In this document: piece by piece, positions 44,021-55,474 of the stretch
Numbering within the stretch: position 1 is the stretch's first letter
Layout: each line of letters starts with the position of its first letter
DNA from: Gentiana macrophylla
Taxonomy: Eukaryota > Streptophyta > Magnoliopsida > Gentianales > Gentianaceae
Reading direction: 5' to 3'
Assembly (NCBI GenBank): GCA_026214975.1
Contig: JAOBSW010000948.1
Span: 234,056-298,055 of the forward strand
Length of the DNA: 64,000 nucleotides
Made by a program: the position numbers and the translations under genes
Notes under the pieces: generated by a model
Database searches by the model: none
Told to the model about the DNA's origin: nothing
The model's input: the letters and a program-made list of their open reading frames with translations, nothing else

Positions 44021-44548
44021 GGTTTGCATTATTATTTTTTTTTTTTTTAAGGATCTTACCATATTACCTTATATGGACATATTATATTATTGAATAAAAT
44101 GTCTAACTTAAATGATGTCCAAAAAAAAAAAAATATTACCTAAATACGATACGTAACGTGTGTCGCAGGCTGAAACAACAAACTATTTCCTTATTTTTAT
44201 TAATATTATTTTCTCTCTCAATGGACCGAGAGCAGCCTCCCAAACACATCAGAATATTTTATAGCAATTCAACCTAATAGGTTTCTTATCCTTTTTATTT
44301 ATTATCTTTTGAAAACAGATCCTTAAATAATAATAAATAATTAATAATTAATAATTAATAATTAAATGAATAACCTAATATACTGTAAGCATCCTGCCCT
44401 CCTTTAATACAACTTAGAGGCCCAATGAACCAATGCACAATTTTACGTTACAAAACCTAATACCACCGCCGCCGTTTCTCAAGAAAAAAAACAAACAAAC
44501 AAGATTCAATCGTAATTACAACCTTGCATATTCTTCAAACTGCCATGA
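44021..44548. other. AT-rich spacer with TAATAAT microsatellite
   Basis: Contains T-runs and an A-run, and a TAATAATTAATAATTA-type microsatellite at about 44326-44374. No gene. It ends with CATGA (44544-44548), the chromovirus target site. Confidence 0.6.
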
Positions 44549-46780
44549 TGTAACGCCCCGTTCCCGCACACCGAGTCCTTATCCAGAAATCGAAATGTTC
44601 GGCATGCATAATATTAAATAAATAATATTACACGTAAGTCTCTACTACGTCGTATCAAATAAAAGCTGAAACTAAAATTTAAAAGACGGGTAATTTTTTT
44701 CAAATAACCAAGAATAGAAATAAAGAACTAAATAGGAAATGTAATATTATTACATCCGAAACGAAACCAACGAATCCAAAATGTACGAATCCCAAAGTCC
44801 TAGAAGTAACTTCAGAATCCGATAATAATCCAAGTTTATGACATAAATGTAAATAATTAGATAATAAACAAGGTCTTCAAGTCCGGCGTCCTCAAACGTC
44901 GTCATCAAAGTCCTCCTCGAACTCCCCATTTACCTGTTCGTCTTCTCTCCCCCAAACACATAAATAAACATGCATTTGAGGTAAGTACATTTGTACAAAG
45001 TAAGAAGTAGAAGCTACAATTCAATTAAGGTTATTAGTAAAGATGTTATCTTAGTGAGACCGACTCAATTTAGGGTTCATTCCATGCCCATCAACACGTC
45101 ATGACTATACGTTTCTAGCCTAGCTTATCTTTGTTACATCATTACTCAAGGACACAATGCATGGTGAAAATTCCACGACGAGATATACTTGCCAACTACG
45201 GTGATTAGCACCGGTAGTCCCGGGATCTCCCCGGTATGCATATACGTTCGATGGATTTCCTCCACTACCCTTCAGCCTTTTGAGCCAGTAGCGTTGTCCA
45301 CCTTTTATGAACGTATCACATCGCCGATTTGAATCAGTGCCTAACCAAGAATAGATGATGTTTTAGCTTTTACTACACTTATGTAATTATTAATGTGAAT
45401 TAACTAGTCACCTAGGTGATTTCAGATTAATACTCACCTTATCAACTCTACTCCCTCACTTAGACAACTAGACATCACATCCTATCAATTACACAGACAT
45501 TGATGAACTCTAGTTCATCAAAGCACAAGCCCTTTCATGCCCTTCCGACGGATCCGAACTTCAACTCCCTTTAAGATTACATTCGGTGTTTTAACTGAAT
45601 GAATCAGAAACTCAATCGGGGCTTGCTCATATTTAATTCATGTTAACATATCAGGATTAAGGGTTTAAAACAGTGAAAACACGATTATGAAGCCAAAAAC
45701 CAAGCTAAAATGCTAGAATAGTAAAAAAAAAAACAAGGTAAAACAGGCCAGACGCCCGTTTGAAACCCTATGGACGCCCGTCCATAATCAAACGCCCGTC
45801 CACTAAACCTCAGACGCCCGTCTGTCAAAAACAGCTACATCCTGAATCAAAAATCTGACCTCAAACGCCCGTCTGCCCTGTGCAGACGCCCGTTTGAGCT
45901 ACTAGGGTCTCGGACGCCCGTCTGCCCTATGCAGACGCCCGTCCGCCTGGGTTTTTCCCAAAACGCTAAAACCTTCAAAACTCGATTTTTGAATAGTTTA
46001 TAACCTAATTAACATCGATTTCAACTCAGTAAAACGTAGAAAACATATCTAAACGTCTATGATCCATTGATCAACGAAAAAGCACGTCTTTCTTGCATCT
46101 ACGCGACACAAATCTTGATCTAAACCTCAATAACAATAATTAGAATTGTAGGAAGAGCCTCTTACCTTTTAAACCACTAAATCCAAGTCCAAACTCGTAA
46201 AAAAAAGCAGCCTAAAACCGTCCCTTTTCTGAGAAAACATGTGTGATAAATCCAAACTTAGATTAGATTCAATCACACGCTTCTAATCGACAAAAACTAC
46301 AATTGTTGAGTTTGAATCCATCAAACTCGAAGAAGAACAAAGCTAGGGTTTAATCATACCTTATCAAGGCTTCAACTTTTGATGTCACAACGTTGCTCTC
46401 TTCACAACGATTCCGTGCTCGACTCGATCCGAAAACCGTCAAGGATTGAATTAACAATCGATGAAAATTCCTCCACCTATTCCTTGCTCACACACGCAGA
46501 TAGTGAATTTGGAGGTGGAAAATCTGATTAAAACTTTAAGGGGCTGATTAGGTTGATTTTCCCTTAAATAGGAAAAATCCCATAATTACCTAATTTCAAT
46601 GTTTTTCCTTAATCACCCTTATTAAATCAGATTTTTCTTCCTTAAATATATACATTTATATATCTTGAAATTATTTATATAATTATCCAAATTATTAACT
46701 CCGAATAAAAGGAACCGAACCCAATATTCCGTTTTCGCAAAATGACACGTCTGCCCTTTCCCGAAAATCGGAATATTACA
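44549..46780 (-). mobile_element. Chromovirus 3' LTR
   Basis: 2232 bp, left on the plus strand and therefore the 3' LTR of the minus-strand element. It carries an array of GACGCCCGTC motifs at 45750-45950. Confidence 0.93.
45750..45950. repeat. GACGCCCGTC motif cluster in LTR
   Basis: Eight copies of (A/G)(G/A)ACGCCCGT(C/T)(T/C) within about 190 bp, spaced irregularly at 15 to 50 bp. The same cluster in the other LTR (52060-52240) is partly degraded. GACG and CGTC ends make each copy partly palindromic. Confidence 0.8.
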
Positions 46781-46800
46781 TTCTTCCCCCCTTAAAGGAG
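46781..46800 (-). other. Chromovirus polypurine tract
   Basis: The minus strand reads CTCCTTTAAGGGGGGAAGAA directly before the 3' LTR. Confidence 0.88.
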
Positions 46801-46815
46801 TTTCGTCCTCGAAAC

Positions 46816-47690
46816 TTAGAACATACCTGGTAAGTCTATAAAATCTGGAAAATCGCTGATCATATCGTCCTCAACTTCCCAAGTAGCTTCATCCGGTGAA
46901 TGATTGCTCCATTGCACCAGAACCAAAGGTATCAACCGTCTCTTAATCATCTTTTCTTTCCAGTCCAAAATTTTGATCGGTGCCTCATTATACGAAAGAT
47001 TATCTTGGAGAATCTCCGGATCAACAGAATCACAACATCCGTCTTGGTCAAACATTTCTTCAACATCGAGACATGAAAAACATTGTGGACTCTTGACATG
47101 GATTCCGGTAACTTAAGCTTATATGCCAATGGTCCAACTCTTTCGGAATCTCGAAAGGTCCAACGCACACAGGGATTAGCTTTCCCTTTTGCCCAAAATG
47201 TTTCACTCCCTTCATTGGTGAAGCTCATAGGTAAACTCTTTCACCAACTTCAAACTCTAAAGGCCTTCTTCTAACATCTGCCCAACTCTTCTGTCTATTT
47301 TGAGCCGCCTTCAAATTCTTCTTGACCAACTGAACCCTTTCTTTAGCTTGCTCAACCAATTCCGGCCCGGTGATTTGTCTTTCCCTGACTTAATCCCAAA
47401 ATAGCGGCGTTCTACATCTTCTTCCATACAACGCTTCAAACGGTGGCATGCCTATACTTGCATGATTCTTGTTGTTATAGGCAAACTCCGCTACCGGTAG
47501 GTAATCATCCCATGATCCGCCTACTTCCAAAACACAAGCTCTCAACATATCTTCTAGTGTTTGGATAGTTCTCTCAGATTGTCCATCTGTCTAAGGATGA
47601 AAGGCCGTACTCAAATCAAACTTGGTTCCAAAAGCTGCTTGTAAACTTTTCCAAAACCGACTGACGAATCGACTATCTCGATCCGAGACT
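46816..47690 (-). pseudogene. Integrase C-terminus and chromodomain
   Basis: From 47690 down: [12 protein letters not shown] (second catalytic Asp of integrase), TDGQSERTIQTLEDMLRAC (third acidic residue), AEFAYNN and the GPFE-type C-terminal fold with VHNVFHVSMLKKC. A chromodomain follows, IPLVLVQWSNHSPDEATWEVE, ending near 46816. The chromodomain identifies the chromovirus branch and is known to target insertion to heterochromatin. A frameshift near 47690, a TAG near 47590 and further breaks at about 47385 and 47060 inactivate it. Confidence 0.88.
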
Positions 47691-48838
47691 ATCGAGATAG
47701 TACTCGTGTAACTTCACTATATTATCAAAGTATAGTGTCGCCATCTTCTTCAAGGGCATATCAACCTTATACGGTAAGAAATGAGCGGATTTGGTCAATC
47801 TATCCACGATCACCCAAATCGCATCATTACCTCCTCTCGTCTTAGGTAAACCGGTGATAAAGTCCATAGTGATCTTATCCCACTTCCATTCCAGGATATC
47901 CAATGGCTTAAGCATTCCTCCCGGTCTTCTATGTTCTACCTTAACCTTCTGGCAAGTATCACACTCTGCAACGAACTTGGCTATCTCCAGTTTCATCGAG
48001 GGCCACCAAAACCTTTCCTTCAAGTCTCTATACATTTTAGTAGCTCCCGGATGAACTGCAAAAGCAATCCTATGTGCCTCTTCCATGAATCTCTGTCTTA
48101 AATCACCCACATTGGGCATACACAACCGATCCTGGTACCAAAGATTTCCATTCTTATCTAACACATAGCCAACCGTAGGCTTTTCTCTTGCAACTCGCTT
48201 CAAGTCAACCAAAACTGGGTCTTCATCTTGCTTCTCCCGAATATCATCCATCAACTCAGACCTTGCTAACAACGGTGCCACAAACTTCCGGTCTTCAATC
48301 TGATCAAAGCTTCGGTTTCTCAGCCCATCTAATCTTTCTACCATTTCTTCAACACTTGAAACCGCAAACACTGGTTTTTGGCTCAAAGCATCTACTACCA
48401 CATTTGCTCTACCCGGATGATACTGAATCTCCAGGTCATAATCCTTTACAAACTCCAACCATCTCCTTTGTTTCATATTCAGATTCTCTTGGGTAAAGAA
48501 ATACTTCAAGCTCTTGTGATCTGTGAAGATCCTAGCCTTAACTCCATACAAATAGTGTCTCCAAATCTTCAAGGCAAACACAACTACTGCTAACTCCAAG
48601 TCGTGGGTTGGGTAATTCTTCTCATACACCTTCAACTGTCTAGATGCATAAGCAATTACCTTCCCTCCCTACATGAACACACAACCCAAACCTTGTCCCG
48701 AAGCATCCGTGTAAACATCATAATTATCAAAGATCTCCGGAACTGCCAAAACTGGGGCTGTAGTCAACCTCTTTTTCAACGTCTGAAAAGCATCTTCACA
48801 CTCACTGGTCCACTCGAACTTCACATCCTTTTTGACAA
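47673..48838 (-). pseudogene. RNase H and integrase N-terminal half
   Basis: An RNase H start (FEWTSECEDAFQTLKKRLTT, then YTDASGQGLGCVFM and a TAG) runs from 48838 to about 48685. The 320-codon frame 47673-48635 gives NYPTHDLELAVVVFALKIW, HPGRANVVVDALS, an H2C2 zinc region (HRIAFAVHPGATK, CDTCQK) and the first integrase Asp in MDFITGLPKTRGGNDAIWVI. Residues are well conserved; the only in-frame stop in RNase H is TAG for a probable CAG. Confidence 0.92.
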
Positions 48839-49306
48839 GCTCTTATAGCCTTAACTGCTAAAATTATAGGGTGACTCTTCTTACTGGGCTTATAAACATT
48901 TCCCTGATAGGTCTTATCTGATTTTCCCGGTATCTTAAAGGTTACTCTCTTTTCTCTACAATCCAAGTGGACAAAATTCTCGGATAGCCAATCTATTCCA
49001 AGAATCACATCAAAATCTGAAAAGTCTAAAACCGTAAAGTCACTCTTGCAACGATATGTTCCAACTCGAACATCTACTTATGCATCAACTTGGTTACCTT
49101 AGTCAATTTCCTAAGGGTGTTGTTATCTCCAAAGTGTTTCTTAAAGGTTCCATTGGTAAGTTAAGCTTCTTAGCTACCTTAGTTGACACAAAAGTGTTAG
49201 ACGCTCCCGTATCAAACAATGCCGTGACCACTAAGTTATCTAACATTATTGTACCTGAAATAACATTGTCATCAGGTTCAGCCATCTCAGCATCCACTGC
49301 AAACAC
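48839..49306 (-). pseudogene. Aspartic protease; RT deleted behind it
   Basis: The frame at 49103-49306 has VTALFDTGASNTFVS, with the catalytic D-T-G. The frame at 48802-49008 has MILGIDWLSENFVHLDC, the protease end. The sequence then passes within a few codons (AVKAIRACQK) straight into RNase H at about 48838. The roughly 400 codons of RT expected between protease and RNase H are missing. Frames between the two protease parts are offset. Confidence 0.88.
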
Positions 49307-50774
49307 TCAAACTGGGCGACTTGGGCCGCCTTTCCCATTTCCTTGTCTCGGAATATTCGAACTCCCCTTGGTTGGACACATCTTGGCAAAGTGCCCTAAA
49401 TCTCCGCAGTAGTAGCAGCCGCCTGAACTAGCCTTACATTCACCTGAGTGTTTCCTGTTGCACTTAGAGCATAAAGGTGCTCTGGTTGGAGGTTTACTAG
49501 CTGCAGGGGCTGTTGTCTTCTTGAAATTTTGTTGCGGTGCTCCCCGGCTATTACCTTGACTCGTGCCAAAACTCCTCTTGTTCCTAATAACCACTGTGGC
49601 CTTCTTCCTGAAGGTCTCAACCTCCAAGGCCTTATTCAACATTTCAGCCATATTCTTAGCTGTGAAACCTAACATACCAGACTATATCTGATAGGCTAAA
49701 CCTTCCTTGTAAAGGGCCATCTTTCTTTCTTCAACCTTCATCAACTCAGGGTAGAATCTCCCCAACTCGTTAAACTTGTTGGTGTACTGTGATACTGTCA
49801 TGTAATTACATTGCTTAAGCTTTTAAAAACTGACTTTCCATGTCCTGTCAGACTGCTTTCGGAAAATACTCATTATGAAACATGGCCTTAAATCTTTCGA
49901 TCTGTCATTGCTACTCAGATAAGCGTCAATCCAAGCTTCAATCGCACCTAAAAGAAAACTAATACCTAATCGGGCTATCTCAGATTCAGGAACATGTATA
50001 TTCCTCGCAAGCCTTATCAAGCCTCTTAACCATTCTTGACCTTTGAATGCTCGACATTCCCAAAGAAGTCTTGAACTCTGTTTCTTCTCAACCTCGTATA
50101 CCACCAATTGGTGGTGCTTGCTCGAAAACCGGCCTAATCGGTGGGGCTTGTGGATAAACCGGAGGTATCCAAAAGGTATCTCTTCTGCTTTGGTACTAGT
50201 GTTGGTGGAAATCGTAGGTGGGTAACCAAAGCCTTGATGATGGTCAAAACGGGGGAAGGTGGTACAAGATGGGTCGAAGAGTGTGACCCACTGGAGGAGG
50301 GTAAAAGTTCTGATGCTGCTGATGATGGAAAACTGGTGGCGAGGGGTGGCTCACCGGTGGAGGGTAAACACTCACTGGAGGTGGATAAATACTTGTTGCT
50401 GGGGGTACGTAGACTGGTGGAATGTCACCCACTATAGTGACTCGTACCGGTGCTTCTCCAGGCTCTCCATAAATCTAGTTGTACCTTGGTGGAGGGTAAC
50501 TTATTGGTGGCGGTACTAAAACCGCTGGAACGTCACTTACCAAGGAAAACTGAACCGAACTTCCCACATGCCATTGTGGGTGTTGCTCCTGATGAGGTCG
50601 CATGTGACAAACTCCGCTGAGATCGTGGAGTAGGGGTTGCAGTATGAGGGGTGGAGTGGGGCTCGGATGAGGTGAAGGATTCTGCCTCATGAAACCGCCT
50701 CTAACAACTGGTGTAGGACTCTCTCGACGTACTCCTGAAGCTTCTGCACCCGCTCCGGTTCTCGTGAACACCAT
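49307..50774 (-). pseudogene. Chromovirus gag with CCHC knuckle
   Basis: Starts MVFTRTGAGAEASGVRRE at 50774, followed by a proline- and histidine-rich region with YPPPVSVYPPPV repeats (50244-50432). The matrix/capsid-like part lies at 49823-50107. The last part, 49307-49675, contains LCSKCNRKHSGEC and the zinc knuckle CYYCGDLGHFAKMC, then a glycine-rich end. Several frameshifts separate the parts. Confidence 0.87.
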
Positions 50775-50858
50775 CCTGATGATCGCAGAGAACCTAAATA
50801 TTACTAAGAGGTCTAAAGAAAATTTATTTAATAGAAAGAAAGCCTAATAGACGCATCT

Positions 50859-50870
50859 CTCTGATACCAA
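50859..50870 (-). other. Chromovirus primer-binding site
   Basis: The minus strand reads TTGGTATCAGAG directly after the 5' LTR, an exact match to the start of the initiator tRNA-Met site (TGGTATCAGAG). Confidence 0.92.
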
Positions 50871-50871
50871 C

Positions 50872-53078
50872 TGTAACGCCCCGTTCCCGGACACCGAGTC
50901 CTTATCCGGAAATCGAACGCTCGCACGCATAATATTAAATAAATAATATTACACGTAAGCCTCTACTACGTCGTATCAAATAAAAGCAAACGGAAGCTAA
51001 AAGACTCGGGTAATTTTTTTCAAATAACCAAGAATAGAAATAAAGAACTAAAGAGGAAATGTAATATTATTACATCCAAAACGAAACCAACGAATCCAAA
51101 ATGTATTTAATCCCAAATTACTCAAGTAATTACGTAATCCGATAATAATCCAAGTCTATGACATAAATGTAAATAATTAGATAATAAACAAGGTCTTCAA
51201 GTCCGCGCCCTCAAACGTCGTCATCAAAGTACTCCTCAAACTCCTCATTTACCTGTTCGTCTTCTCTCCCCCAATCACATAAATAAACATGCATTTGAGG
51301 TAAGTACATTTGTACAAAGTAAGAAGTAGAAGCTACAATTCAATTAAGGTTATTAGTAAAGATGTTATCTTAGTGAGACCGACTCGATTTAGGGTTCATT
51401 CCATGCCCATCGACACATCATGACTATACGTTTCTAGCCTAGCTTATCTTTGTTACATCATTACTCAAGGACACAATGCATGGTGAAAATTCCACGACGA
51501 GATATACTTGCCAACTACTGTGATTAGCACCGGTAGTCCCGGGATCTCCCCGGTATGCATATACGTTCGATGGATTTCCTCCACTACCCTTCAGCCTTTT
51601 GAGCCAGTAGCATTGTCCACCATTTATGAACATATCACATCACCGATTTGAATCAGTACCTAACCAAGAATAGATGACGTTTTAGCTTTTACTACACTTA
51701 TGTAATTATTAGTGTGAATTAACTAGTCACCTAGGTGATTTCAGATTAATACTCGCCTTATCAACTCTACTCCCTCGCTTAGACAACTAGACATCACATC
51801 CTATCAATTACACAGACATTGATGAACTCTAGTTCATCAAAGCACAAGCCCTTTCATGCCCTTCCGACGGATCCGAACTTCAACTCCCTTTAAGTTTGCA
51901 TTCGGTGTTTTAATCGAACGAATCGAAACTCAATCGGGCTTGCTCATATTTAATTAATGTTAACATATCAGATTAAGGGTTTAAAATAGTGAAAACACGA
52001 TTATGAAGCCAAAACCAAGCTAAAATACTAGAATAGTAAAAAACAAGGTAAAACAGGCCAGACGCCCATTCAAAACCCTATGGACGCCCGTCCACTAAAC
52101 CTCAGATGCCCGTCTGTCAAAAACAGCTACATCCTGAATAAAAATTCTGACCTCAAATGCCCGTCGCCTCGTGCGACGCCCGCTTGAGCTACTGTAGGTC
52201 TCGGACGCCCGTCCGCCCTATATGCACACCCGTCCGCCTGGGTTTTTCCCAAAACGCTAAAACCTTCACAACTCGATTTCTGAATCGTTTCTAACCTAAT
52301 TAACATCGATTTCAACTCAGTAAACGTAGAAAACATATCTAAACGTCTATGATCCTTTGATCAACGAAAAAGCACGTCTTTCTTGCATCTACGCAACATA
52401 AATCTTGATCTAAACCTCAATAACAATAATTAGAATTGTAGGAAGAGCCTCTTACCTTTTAAGCAGCTAAATCCAAGTCCAAACTCAGAAAAAACAGCAG
52501 CTAAAACTGTCATTTTTCTGCAGAAAACATGTGAGATAAATCCAAACTTAGATTAGATTCAATCACACGATTCTAAACGACAAAAACTACTAATTGCTGA
52601 GTTTGAATCCATCAAACTCGAAGAAGAACAAAGCTAGGGTTTAATCAGACCTTATCAAGGCTTCAACTTTTTGATGTCACAACGTTGCTCTCTTCACAAC
52701 GATTCTGGTGCTCGACTCTGATCTGAAAACCGTCAAGGATTGAATTAACAATTGATGAAAATTCCTCCTGCCCTATTCCCTTGCTCACACATGCAGAGAG
52801 TGAATTTGGAGGTGGAAAATCTGATTACAACTTTAAGGGACTGATTAGGTTGATTTTCCCTTAAATAGGAAAAAATCCCATAATTACCTAATTTCAATGT
52901 TTTTCCTTAATCACCCGTATTAAATCAGATTTTTCTTCCGTAAATATGTACATTTATATATCTCGAAATTATGTATATAATTATCCAAATTATTAACTCC
53001 GAATAAAAGGAACCGAATCCAATATTCCGTTTTCGCAAAATGACACGTCTGCCCTTTCCCGAAAATCGGAATATTACA
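50872..53078 (-). mobile_element. Chromovirus 5' LTR
   Basis: 2207 bp, homologous over its whole length to 44549-46780, with multiple small indels, several of them inside the GACGCCCGTC cluster (52060-52240). Confidence 0.93.
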
Positions 53079-53083
53079 CATGA

Positions 53084-53372
53084 AATTTCATGTATAATTC
53101 ATAACACATTCAGGCATAAAAGAATATGTATATAGAAAAGGACCTGAGAAAAGGACCTGAAAGTGCAAATATCATCTTTCTATCTTCATGAATATATTAC
53201 AATTTGATCATTGCCTATTGCGGCAGCAAGGATATATTAACAACAACAAATTAAGACGCAAATTTATATTTTGTTCATCATATGGTGATCCGTACATAGG
53301 CCTTTGACTTCAATAAGAATGAAACAGAAAACATATCCAAATACATCGAGTATACAAAATTAACCGGAAAAC
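53084..53372 (-). other. Probable Copia family C interior beyond chromovirus
   Basis: 289 bp with no ORF. If the two family C LTRs belong together, this is the 5' untranslated region next to the 5' LTR. The reconstructed pre-insertion site reads CATGAAATTTCATG, a palindrome. No primer site is seen. Confidence 0.4.
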
Positions 53373-53844
53373 GATTAATCACATTATTCCCGGATCGATT
53401 ATGCTAAATTATTGAGAATCCGAGAGCGATATTAATCTAAAAACCCTGAATCCATAGCAGCGGAAGACTCTGTAGATGTTGTAGGATCGATCTTCCAGAT
53501 CTATACTCCTCCCGTTTCTTGTCAGAAGAACCCTTTGTGTTCTCTGTATTTTTCTCTTGTGATAATGGGGGTCAAAAGAGAGTGGGAAAAAAGTGTATGA
53601 CCTAGGGACCATAACCCACCCTTATATAGTAAAATATTTATTAGGTCTTTTCAATTTTACCCATCATAAAATTAGAAATTACCTCCGAGTTTCTACGCAT
53701 TAAAGGTCCACACCCTAGCGATACGTTACGGTCCAATAATTATAACCGTAGTAGATCACTTTAAAACGGACTAATATTTATTGACAGTCTACGACATAAC
53801 AATTATTTCACATATAAGCCCAACGTTGGATATATGATCCAACA
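53373..53844 (-). mobile_element. Copia family C LTR, right copy (5' LTR or solo)
   Basis: Homologous to 38815-39290 in the same orientation, ending GATCCAACA on the plus strand. A segment of about 110 bp around the TATA region is identical between the two copies. Only six bases (ATCTTC) separate it from the Athila LTR. Confidence 0.85.
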
Positions 53845-53850
53845 ATCTTC

Positions 53851-55455
53851 TGATGCATCGTTTCAATGATCAATTTATCATTTCGATTCCTACTAACACA
53901 CTAGCAAGAGAACTAGGTTCAGTTGTAGTATAGCTAGATAGAGTCGAGGTCGATCCCACAGAGACTCAACACAAACAAAACACAACTTTATCCTATTAGA
54001 ACTAAATTGAAAGGGCGGTCTACGACCAACTAAACGCTTGATAAATAAAATAGTGACAACCACAAGACATGTAATACCACAAAGACAAATGAAAGACTAC
54101 TAAAACACGGATAATCTGTGGATATTATCTAAACAAACATATTGATTACGCTAGTAGATTATAACTCCCCATGTGAATTAGGATGATAACGAGATAAAAC
54201 AAACGTTAAAGATTAATTATTATGACTACGGAGTCATCCCCAAGGTAGATTTAGCTCCGATTAGGCCATCTAAATCATCGTGCCTCCATTACGTGACTTC
54301 GCTTTTTAATGCCTCCATCTCATATAACTTCTGACACAATTACGAAACTAGGGATGCCGGTATAAACCGTAACCTCATCTAAGCAACATTCCTTGGGTAA
54401 GGCGTACTTCTTAGATGCCGATTCAATCTATATCCTAAGTAACAATCACTTTTTAGGTTTCATGTTAAATTATGATGACAAATAATTAAGTTGATCAGGT
54501 TTAATTACTCGCTTTAATTCCAAATCGAGAGAATCGACGTGAGTCGGCCGATCATAATATTGCCCTACACATCACCACGCTTTCGGTCAACCGAATGACA
54601 AGACTCGGGCGACCGAATGACATGTCTCGGTCGACCGAACACAGTTCTGTGTGGGTACAAATCATGATTACTTCTTAACGTTTTTAACCTAAACACATGG
54701 GTTCGTAAATTAATCTACATCACGCAATCAATACAAGAAAAACTACTCCATAATAAAATTTATCAGATCTACGAATAAAGATTGCATAATTGAATAGTCA
54801 TACACTCGAAGACGAGAGTGACTCCCACTCTTTAATGCGCTCCCCAACCGGAGACTCCGATGAATCCACAATGTACGAACATAAAGAAAAGAAAACTAAA
54901 ACTTAAAACTCAAATTGTCTTGTGTTGTAATGGTGTGTCTTCTCAATTTCGTAGCTGCTGCTTATATAGAGGATTCTGCCGACATAGGATGGATCTAGAA
55001 GATATGCACGCGTTTTTAGGTCTAGATAGCTTCGGGTAGCCGAACCTCCTGCCTCGGTCGACCGAATGAAGTGGCTCGGTCGACCGAACCTCCTTTTTGC
55101 ACATGTTAAACGCGTTTCTTGTCTAACTTGTTCCCCACTGCATTCTTTCGTGCTGATCTGATTTCTCTAACTTATCCCTTGATTAATGCTCCGATTTTCT
55201 TCCTTATTATCTTGAGATTCACTGATTGAATGACATTCATCCTCCCGATTTATCATGATCTATAAAATCAGCATTTATCGCACAATAAATTGGTCTTTAA
55301 TAATAAAAACAGCTAAATACCATAAATCATATTAATAATCACTTAACATTAAATAATAAATATTAACAAGTGATTTAATATGAAAAATATATAATTAACT
55401 CCGATTTAAGGTTAGAATTGATGACATAAATAGGTACATTTTAACCGTCATCAAA
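53851..55455 (-). mobile_element. Athila 3' LTR
   Basis: 1605 bp, plus-strand ends TGATGCATCG and CCGTCATCA, so TG...CA in both directions. It contains several copies of TCGGTCGACCGAA-like motifs (54588-54640, 55029-55100). The partner LTR is outside the window, so the ends rest on TG/CA and on the adjacent polypurine tract. Confidence 0.75.
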
Positions 55456-55474
55456 ATGCCCCCCACTTAAACTT
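55456..55474 (-). other. Athila polypurine tract
   Basis: The minus strand reads GTTTAAGTGGGGGGCA next to the LTR start. The same 16 bases occur again at 56399-56414. Confidence 0.7.

Larger units (their letters stand above)
44549..53078 (-). mobile_element. Chromovirus (Ty3/gypsy), complete structure, 8.5 kb
   Basis: LTRs at 44549-46780 and 50872-53078, both TGTAACGCC...ATATTACA on the plus strand. Exact 5-bp duplication CATGA at 44544-44548 and 53079-53083. On the minus strand: primer site, gag, protease, RNase H, integrase, chromodomain, polypurine tract. Most of RT is deleted. The LTR pair differs by many small substitutions and indels (roughly 5 percent by eye), so the insertion is not recent. 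It cannot move on its own, since RT is absent and integrase is frameshifted. Confidence 0.95.
38815..53844 (-). mobile_element. Copia element (family C) split by a chromovirus
   Basis: Two LTRs of 476 and 472 bp (38815-39290, 53373-53844) are about 96 percent identical by eye and lie in the same minus orientation. With the chromovirus (44549-53083) removed, the interior is about 5.5 kb, a normal Copia size, and its RT is on the same strand. The LTRs probably belong to one element inserted in the viral pol gene. Against this, I find no tRNA-Met primer site left of 53373, and the flanking pentamers do not match (TTATG left, ATCTT right). Two separate insertions cannot be excluded. Confidence 0.6.

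Noticed and set aside
45750..45950. Regularly recurring 10-mers resembling a CRISPR array
   Set aside because: Repeats are too short, spacing is irregular, and the segment lies inside a plant LTR.
47791..50519. Plus-strand ORFs opposite the chromovirus genes
   Set aside because: They are antisense shadows of gag, protease and RNase H/integrase, which match known domains on the minus strand.
53345..53372. Primer-binding site for Copia family C
   Set aside because: No stretch resembling TGGTATCAGAGC is present on the minus strand next to the LTR.
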